A DNA stretch of 64,000 nt, taken from NCBI GenBank assembly GCA_934432675.1, contig CAKRYT010000001.1:124001-188000 (forward strand), in the 5' to 3' direction. Positions within the stretch are counted from its first letter, which is position 1; each line of letters opens with the position of its first letter. The notes under the pieces were generated by a model. It was not told the origin of the DNA. It did no database searches and worked only from the letters and a program-made list of their open reading frames with translations. Positions 59,017 to 64,000 of the stretch are shown one piece after another. A program made the translations under genes and the position numbers. The DNA comes from an uncultured Eubacteriales bacterium. Lineage in GTDB: Bacteria > Bacillota > Clostridia > Oscillospirales > CAG-272.

Positions 59017-59783
59017 TCCGCACCCCTTTTCGTCGGCGTCAGTAGTTGTTTAGCGAGCCGTTCAAAAACGATACTTACGGTGACAATGATGATCGTCCAT
59101 GCAAAGACCGCCTCATAGTTGGCCTCCCAGTTCCTCGCGTCCCATATGCCGTAACCGACGGTATGGCGTGTAATCACGATCATTTCCGCCGCAACGCAGG
59201 ATTTCCAAGCAAGTCCGACGCAGGTGACGAGGGATGTACGGACCACGGGGAGCACGGATGGAAAATAGATGGCGGCAAGGCGTTTGCGTAAGGGTAGGCG
59301 ATAGACAAAAGCCGCTTCCAGCAGACGAGGATCCACCTCGCGTACGGCGCCGGCGGTAGCGGTCAGCATGACCGGCGCAACCATCACGGCGGAAACGAAC
59401 GAGGGCAGGACCTCTCGACCGAGGAAAATCCACGCTAGAAGAATAAAACAAACGACGGGCGTTGAGCGTGCAACGGAGAAAAATGGGGACAGGAAAGCAT
59501 CCGCCACCCGGAAACGTGCGACCAGGATGCCGAAGAGAAACCCGGTAATGGCGCCGAGTACGAGTCCGAACAGGACATGAAGAACAGAACGCGCGACAGA
59601 GAGGTAAACATACGGATCCCTCGCCATGCGGCACAACTCCCGAAAGACACCCACAGGTGTCGGGAGAATGGCGGGTTTACCGTACAGAACGGAGCATACC
59701 CACCAAAACAGAATCCAAAAGCAGAGTACGCCGACAGCGCGCAACAAGGCAACACCCCGCTTTTTCCATTTGGTCAGTTTCAC
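59013..59783 (-). CDS. NitT/TauT-type ABC transporter permease (SsuC/TauC family)
   Basis: 256 residues with six predicted membrane segments (for example 12-31, 65-88 and 98-128). The EAA-like loop reads EVDPRLLEAAFVYRLPLRKRLAAIYFPSVLPVVRTSL. The family imports sulfonates, nitrate, bicarbonate, thiamine precursors and similar small solutes. It overlaps both neighbours by four bases. Confidence 0.92.
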   Translation of the reverse strand: MKLTKWKKRGVALLRAVGVLCFWILFWWVCSVLYGKPAILPTPVGVFRELCRMARDPYVYLSVARSVLHVLFGLVLGAITGFLFGILVARFRVADAFLSPFFSVARSTPVVCFILLAWIFLGREVLPSFVSAVMVAPVMLTATAGAVREVDPRLLEAAFVYRLPLRKRLAAIYFPSVLPVVRTSLVTCVGLAWKSCVAAEMIVITRHTVGYGIWDARNWEANYEAVFAWTIIIVTVSIVFERLAKQLLTPTKRGAE

Positions 59784-60724
59784 TTAACGGGTAAATAGAA
59801 GCCGTCATCAGGGAAGGATGCCGAGAAGGCTTTGAGAAAGCCCAGGACTGCATTTTTCATTGCTTCTCCTTCCATATACGTGATGTTCGAGCGCGGAATC
59901 GCCTGCTTTGCAATGGGGAGTTTCGGCAGAATGCCTGCGTCAACGACCATCTGTGCGGCGGCTTCCAGGTTGGAGGAATCACCGACGTAGGCAATGGATG
60001 CCTGATAAGCTGTCAAAAATGCATTGACTTCCGCGGCGTGATTGCGGGCATATGCCGTACGAACGACAAGACACCCCTGCACGATCGGCGTGTCGGAAAC
60101 AAGATCCCATTCTGCGTTGAGATTAACGGAACTGATGGCGAATGCACCGTTGCCCTTGGCGGTGGCGGTGTTTTTGGCGACCGTCACTTTCGGTTCGGGC
60201 AGGAGGGCAATCTTGACGTCACCTTCGCCGGATGCGATTTCGGTAGGCAGCGTGTCGAGCGACGACTGGGCGAAGGTTACGGTAATGTTATTCGCTTTAA
60301 GAATATAGTCGAGTACGAGTTGCGGTGCTTTTTCGGGCACGTAAACGGTATGACCCTCCAAATCGGAGAGTTTATTGATGGTGATGCCATTCGTGCAGAG
60401 GTAAAGGACGCCGAGCGTGTTGACGGCAAGGTATTGGACGCCGCCCTCCACCTTCTGGTTTAGGGCGGGCACGCCGTTGGTCGGGTAGGCCGCGATGTCA
60501 ATCTCTCCTGTTACAAGTTTGGCGAGTATTTCGGAGGGATTTTCAAATTTTGTAAATGCGTAAGCAGGATCGGCATCGGCAATCATTTTAGACATGCCGA
60601 TACCGGTCGTGCCGGGAAAGTAGCCGACGCGCGTGGCAGAGGTCTCGGTGTCATTTTTGCCGCAGGAGGCAAGGGGAAGCGCGCAGAGGATGATGAGCAG
60701 AAGCAGAGATACGATTCTTTTCAT
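59780..60724 (-). CDS. ABC transporter substrate-binding lipoprotein (NMT1/SsuA-like)
   Basis: 314 residues. A lipoprotein signal (MKRIVSLLLLIILCALPLASC) places C21 as the lipidated residue. The mature domain has the periplasmic-binding protein II pattern of the SsuA/ThiY/NMT1 group (ATRVGYFPGTTGIGMSKMIADADPAYAF, LVTGEIDIAAYPTNGVPALNQ). The ligand cannot be read from sequence. It follows the Crp/Fnr gene with a four-base overlap and its protein delivers solute to the permease and ATPase downstream. Confidence 0.9.
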   Translation of the reverse strand: MKRIVSLLLLIILCALPLASCGKNDTETSATRVGYFPGTTGIGMSKMIADADPAYAFTKFENPSEILAKLVTGEIDIAAYPTNGVPALNQKVEGGVQYLAVNTLGVLYLCTNGITINKLSDLEGHTVYVPEKAPQLVLDYILKANNITVTFAQSSLDTLPTEIASGEGDVKIALLPEPKVTVAKNTATAKGNGAFAISSVNLNAEWDLVSDTPIVQGCLVVRTAYARNHAAEVNAFLTAYQASIAYVGDSSNLEAAAQMVVDAGILPKLPIAKQAIPRSNITYMEGEAMKNAVLGFLKAFSASFPDDGFYLPVK

Positions 60725-61395
60725 GATAGATCAGCCTTTCTTTTTAATAAATCGAAACGAAGAATTTTAATTTTGCCGTGCGAGAAATCAATAGCACCTT
60801 CATCGACAAATTGGGTCATGAGACGGTAGAGAGAGGCACGGCCGATATCAAGATTTCTTGCAAGTTGCGTCATGTTTAGCGAAGAATGACAAGCATCCTT
60901 TCCGTAAGACTCGACCAGGTATTTGGCAAGTTTGCTTTCCACATTTCTTCCGGTCGTAGAATCGATCCGATCATTCAAAAATCGGATCCGATCACTCAAA
61001 AACCGAATGTGTGCAATGGCGGTCGAAGGATAATGACAGAATAGGTCGCGCAGATCGTTCTCAGTAATCGCTGCTACCCGCACTTCGCTCTTTGCACGAA
61101 TCGTCGTCGGGTAACTCTTGCAGGAGCCGAACATGGCGGCGGCACCAAACGTCTCACCGGGGCGGATCAGACGCATCAGAACCGGTTTTTTACCGTGTTC
61201 CTGTGTGACCGCAAGTTGCCCCGAAATGACAAAATACAAGGCGGGGGAAAACTGTTCCGGTGAAGTAATAACAGCATCGACGGGATAATCTGCGACGGAG
61301 ATATGGAGCCCCCCGATCGCATCACGCCTCTCTTCCGGGGTCATATCCACGAACAGATAGCAGGATGTCATGACCGATAAGTCTGTATCGAGCAT
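60721..61395 (-). CDS. Crp/Fnr family transcriptional regulator
   Basis: 224 residues. A cyclic-nucleotide-binding-type beta barrel (about 30-120, FSPALYFVISGQLAVTQEHGKKPVLMRLIRPGETFGAAAMFG) and a C-terminal winged HTH (MTQLARNLDIGRASLYRLMTQFVDEGAIDFSHGKIKIL). No N-terminal cysteine cluster is seen, so it is not an Fe-S type Fnr. The start at 61395 follows AAGGAGG; the frame is open 16 codons upstream through the operator. It heads the transporter operon and likely regulates it through the 16-base palindrome at 61409-61424. Confidence 0.92.
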   Translation of the reverse strand: MLDTDLSVMTSCYLFVDMTPEERRDAIGGLHISVADYPVDAVITSPEQFSPALYFVISGQLAVTQEHGKKPVLMRLIRPGETFGAAAMFGSCKSYPTTIRAKSEVRVAAITENDLRDLFCHYPSTAIAHIRFLSDRIRFLNDRIDSTTGRNVESKLAKYLVESYGKDACHSSLNMTQLARNLDIGRASLYRLMTQFVDEGAIDFSHGKIKILRFDLLKRKADLS

Positions 61396-61408
61396 ATACG
61401 CCTCCTTG

Positions 61409-61424
61409 TGTCTCATATGAGACA
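61409..61424 (-). promoter_or_regulatory. Operator palindrome of the Crp/Fnr-transporter operon
   Basis: TGTCTCATATGAGACA, a perfect 16-base palindrome that starts two bases downstream of the -10 box and covers the expected transcription start. Position suggests repression, probably by the encoded regulator. Confidence 0.7.
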
Positions 61425-61425
61425 A

Positions 61426-61454
61426 ATTATATAGGAATTGCAACGATTCGTCAA
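61426..61454 (-). promoter_or_regulatory. Sigma-A promoter of the Crp/Fnr-transporter operon
   Basis: Minus strand: TTGACG (61454-61449), 17 bases, perfect TATAAT (61431-61426). Confidence 0.8.
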
Positions 61455-61470
61455 CCCTTTTTCAAATAAT

Positions 61471-61503
61471 ATTTCACAAAAAAATAACCGAAATTTGTGA
61501 AAT
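61471..61503. repeat. Inverted repeat in the crp-cdaA intergenic region
   Basis: ATTTCACAAA (61471-61480) and TTTGTGAAAT (61494-61503) are perfect 10-base inverted arms, 13 bases apart, in an AT-rich stretch. It lies upstream of both divergent promoters and may bind a regulator. Its half-site differs from the 61409-61424 palindrome. Confidence 0.5.
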
Positions 61504-61545
61504 CATACAAAAAATACCATTTAATCATTTTTAACGCATGCCCGC

Positions 61546-61574
61546 TTGCAATGCGCGCGCAAATGTGTTAAAAT
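61546..61574 (+). promoter_or_regulatory. Sigma-A promoter of cdaA
   Basis: TTGCAA (61546-61551), 17 bases, TAAAAT (61569-61574). Confidence 0.65.
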
Positions 61575-61616
61575 TATGGCATAAATCATGGCACCTGCTG
61601 TATTTTGATAGAAAGT

Positions 61617-62480
61617 ATGCGCCGTTCGGCGTTGAGATATAGAATGTCCTATATGTTTTCTGCGTTGTGCCTCTTGGCACGGCGCTCTTTCGCGGTCTTC
61701 ATGACCGACACGCTGAGAGACATGAATTGGTTGCCATTCATTGTGACGGCAATCGCCGGGCTCCTCCTGACAGTTCTGTTGTTTTTGAAAAAAGGGGCGG
61801 TTTATCGTTCGCTCGGCAGTCTTGCTTTGATAGCAACGATTCTTTTGCTGCTTGCCGAGTTCTTTTCCATCCCGGCTTTGACTTACACCGTGGTGATTAT
61901 TCTGGTGTTGACCGCCATCGCATTCCAGCAGGAACTGCGCGAGGTGTTTCTCGGCATTTTCGGCGGCTCCGTGCTGTCCGGCAAAAAGCAGGTTGCGGTT
62001 GTCGATCTTCATCATAGCCTGATTGACGCTGTATGCCAGGCGGCGGTCGAGATGTCCCGTAACCATACCGGTGCACTCATAGTGATGGAACGACATATCA
62101 AACTGGACGATGTGGCGCGCTCCGGCGTGGAACTCGACGCGAAAGTGTCCTCGTATCTGCTCCGTAATATTTTTTACGATAAAGCACCTCTGCATGACGG
62201 TGCTGTCATTATTCGGAACTGCCGCATCTGGTCCGCATCATGCATTTTGCCGCTGACTTCACGCACGGACATAGATCAGGACCTCGGGACCCGTCACCGT
62301 GCCGCTATCGGGCTAAGTGAGATATGCGATGCGATCGTACTCGTTGTTTCCGAAGAGACAGGCTTTATATCGGTTGCTCATCGCGGGGAACTTGTCCAAG
62401 ATTATTCCTTCCAGTCTTTGCACGCTTTCCTGACGAAAAACCTTCTCCACGAGAATGAAGAGAGTGGTCAGAAAGCATGA
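61617..62480 (+). CDS. cdaA: Membrane diadenylate cyclase CdaA
   Basis: About 287 residues. CdaA makes cyclic di-AMP, which controls potassium and osmolyte balance and cell-wall homeostasis. Three hydrophobic segments (in WLPFIVTAIAGLLLTVLLFL, LGSLALIATILLLLAEFF and LTYTVVIILVLTAIAF) precede the DAC domain with the DGA motif (LHDGAVIIRN) and RHR motif (GTRHRAAIGLSE). The start is uncertain: ATG at 61617 has only a GAAAG site, a TTG lies 12 bases upstream, and ATGs at 61644 and 61653 are also possible. The usual partners ybbR (cdaR) and glmM do not follow; a flavoprotein overlapping by ATGA does. Confidence 0.9.
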   Translation: MRRSALRYRMSYMFSALCLLARRSFAVFMTDTLRDMNWLPFIVTAIAGLLLTVLLFLKKGAVYRSLGSLALIATILLLLAEFFSIPALTYTVVIILVLTAIAFQQELREVFLGIFGGSVLSGKKQVAVVDLHHSLIDAVCQAAVEMSRNHTGALIVMERHIKLDDVARSGVELDAKVSSYLLRNIFYDKAPLHDGAVIIRNCRIWSASCILPLTSRTDIDQDLGTRHRAAIGLSEICDAIVLVVSEETGFISVAHRGELVQDYSFQSLHAFLTKNLLHENEESGQKA

Positions 62481-64000
62481 AACGGGAAGTACAGATGATT
62501 ATCGTATCCGACTTACACCTTCCCCTCGATGCCATCGAGGGGGATGTCTGTTTTATGGCGAAAAAAACGTTGAACCGTCTTGGTATATGCCCCTCGGCCC
62601 CTGAGATGCACATTTTTCGTCGGTCGGTTGATGCCAGACGACGCTCGGACATTCACTTTGTCTATTCAGTAGCAGTGACCGGTTTGCTCCCTGCCGGGGT
62701 GCTTGAAAAAATCGGCGAGAGGCGATACCCGCATGTTGCGCTCGCGGCGGCAACGGATCCGACCGTAAGCATTGGAGATGCCCGACTCTCTGCACCGCCC
62801 GTCATCGTCGGTGCCGGACCGGCTGGTTTGTTCTGCGCGTTAATACTGGCGGAGAACGGTTATGAACCGACCCTTGTGGAGCGTGGCGGCAGCGTGGAGG
62901 AAAGGAAGGCGGCAATCGCGGATTTTTGGAAAAATCGACTTCTTGACCCGGAGACCAACATCCAGTTCGGCGCAGGCGGTGCCGGTACCTTTTCGGATGG
63001 GAAACTGGTGACGCGCGTCAATGACCCGCTCGGGGCATATGTGCTGCGTACCTTTGTCCGGTTCGGTGCGCCGGACGAGATTCTGACGCAGGCAAAGCCG
63101 CATATCGGCACAGACATACTCGGCGGGGTCGTTTCGGCTATGCTTCATGAGGTGGAGCGGCTCGGCGGCAGTGTACGTTACCATACCCGACTCGATGACA
63201 TGATATGCCGCGGCGACACCGTGTCGGAAGTCGTGACGAATCGCGGAGACATCCCCGCGGGGGCGTTGGTACTTGCGACGGGGCACAGTGCGCGCGATAC
63301 GTATCGGATGCTCCTGCGTAAGGGGTTACCGCTATCCGCAAAAGCTTTTTCCGTCGGTGTCCGTGTGGAGCATCTGCAAGCGGACATTGACGAGGCACTC
63401 TACGGAGATTTTGCCGGGCATCCCGCCCTCGGACACGCCGAGTACCATTTGTCACACAACACACACGAACGCGGCGTGTATTCTTTCTGTATGTGCCCGG
63501 GGGGGCAAGTCGTTGCAGCGACGAGCGAGGCCGGTGGCGTGGTGGTCAACGGTATGTCCAACCATGCAAGAGACGGGAAAAATGCCAACAGTGCGATTGC
63601 CGTATCGGTATTTCCGGATGATTTCGGCGGGACACCTGAGGGGGCTATTGATTTTCAGCGTCGGATCGAATCCGCCGCTTTCCGCGCAGGTGGGGGGGAC
63701 TATGCAGTGCCGGTGACGACTCTCGGTGATTTTCTCACGGATGGGCAAGGCACCGCTCCGGCGCGTATTCTCCCGACGTACATGGGGGGGACGGCATACA
63801 GACTCTCTTCACCGGATGCCTATCTGCCGCCATTTGTTTCAGCCGCTCTCCGCGATGCTTTCCCTGCGTTCGGGAGGACGATACGCGGATTTGACTGCGG
63901 TGACGCACTGTTGTCCGGCGCGGAAACGCGTACTTCCGCCCCTATCCGCATTCAACGCGTTGCAGAGACCGGGGCAATCCCCGGCTATCGAAATCTGTTT
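62477..64000 (+). CDS. FAD-dependent dehydrogenase of the COG2509 type, C-terminus beyond the window
   Basis: 508 codons visible, so nearly complete for a family of about 530 residues. An N-terminal domain of about 100 residues (IIVSDLHLPLDAIEGDV, FRRSVDARRRSDIHFVYSV) precedes the FAD motif PVIVGAGPAGLFCALILAENGYEPTLVERG (about 108-137), NIQFGAGGAGTFSDGKLVTR, and YSFCMCPGGQVVAA. This domain arrangement is that of a widespread clostridial flavoprotein of unknown substrate. The start at 62477 overlaps the cdaA stop (ATGA); an in-frame ATG at 62495 is an alternative. Confidence 0.85.
   Translation, partial: MKREVQMIIVSDLHLPLDAIEGDVCFMAKKTLNRLGICPSAPEMHIFRRSVDARRRSDIHFVYSVAVTGLLPAGVLEKIGERRYPHVALAAATDPTVSIGDARLSAPPVIVGAGPAGLFCALILAENGYEPTLVERGGSVEERKAAIADFWKNRLLDPETNIQFGAGGAGTFSDGKLVTRVNDPLGAYVLRTFVRFGAPDEILTQAKPHIGTDILGGVVSAMLHEVERLGGSVRYHTRLDDMICRGDTVSEVVTNRGDIPAGALVLATGHSARDTYRMLLRKGLPLSAKAFSVGVRVEHLQADIDEALYGDFAGHPALGHAEYHLSHNTHERGVYSFCMCPGGQVVAATSEAGGVVVNGMSNHARDGKNANSAIAVSVFPDDFGGTPEGAIDFQRRIESAAFRAGGGDYAVPVTTLGDFLTDGQGTAPARILPTYMGGTAYRLSSPDAYLPPFVSAALRDAFPAFGRTIRGFDCGDALLSGAETRTSAPIRIQRVAETGAIPGYRNLF

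Noticed and set aside
1..64000. CRISPR array, tRNA or rRNA genes, insertion sequences, prophage or integration sites
   Set aside because: All gaps are short and filled by promoters, terminators or the SAM riboswitch; no direct repeats, cloverleaf sequences, transposase or integrase genes were seen.

Overview
The window is a gene-dense, GC-rich stretch of a spore-forming member of the Clostridia (Bacillota). Evidence: strong AGGAGG-type ribosome binding sites, Firmicutes sigma-A promoters with 17-bp spacers, a SAM-I riboswitch before metK, sporulation genes (an uninterrupted pro-sigma-K gene, yqfC, yqfD, a ylbJ-type gene), an IspH-ribosomal protein S1 fusion, and a cobalt/energy-coupling-factor vitamin transporter module. 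The family cannot be fixed from this window; an Oscillospirales- or Christensenellales-like lineage is a guess. There is no rRNA, tRNA, CRISPR array, insertion sequence or prophage. No gap without a gene exceeds 300 bases.

Layout. 1-4707 (minus): archaeal-type phosphoglycerate mutase, signal peptidase I, RbgA, RNase HII, YraN and an M19 dipeptidase cut by the window edge, in a tightly coupled operon. 4815-8141: rplS with its own promoter, a HIT protein, then a FkbM methyltransferase overlapping a U32 peptidase. 8202-15776 (mostly minus): a DUF4062-NACHT STAND NTPase that looks like an immune sensor and sits directly downstream of ung; an S1-domain RNA-binding protein; an acyl-ACP thioesterase; a MazF without a visible antitoxin; a DUF378 membrane protein behind a sigma-G-like promoter; sigK; and a pseudo-receiver regulator. 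15870-22581 (plus): a short-chain dehydrogenase, a lone RyR-domain protein, a lipoprotein and two tandem ATPase-permease fusions. 22658-30971: sporulation and core genes (ylbJ on minus; yqfC-yqfD-phoH-ybeY-era-recO-mutS2 on plus). 31019-35921: SAM riboswitch, metK, recD2, an MreB-like actin homologue with a 44-residue membrane partner. 35991-42509: ruvAB divergent from ruvC, and ruvC-methyltransferase-ecfA1-ecfA2-ecfT-truA. 42547-49211: class A penicillin-binding protein behind a hairpin leader, then a MarR-controlled heterodimeric ABC exporter. 49245-56800 (minus): gltX, an RpiR regulator, a BaiN/YhiN flavoprotein, cmk, plsC, ispH-S1 fusion and a DUF1508 protein. 56820-61454: an orphan histidine kinase and a Crp/Fnr-controlled NitT/TauT-type ABC transporter. 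61546-64000: diadenylate cyclase cdaA coupled to a truncated FAD-dependent dehydrogenase.

Most of the window is conserved housekeeping content. The accessory or unusual items are the DUF4062-NACHT protein, the RyR protein, the lipoprotein/tandem-ABC cassette, the solitary MazF, the Crp/Fnr transporter island with a perfect operator palindrome, and a recurring arrangement in which a terminator-like hairpin lies directly on the ribosome binding site or start codon of the next gene (ung, sigK, the penicillin-binding protein).
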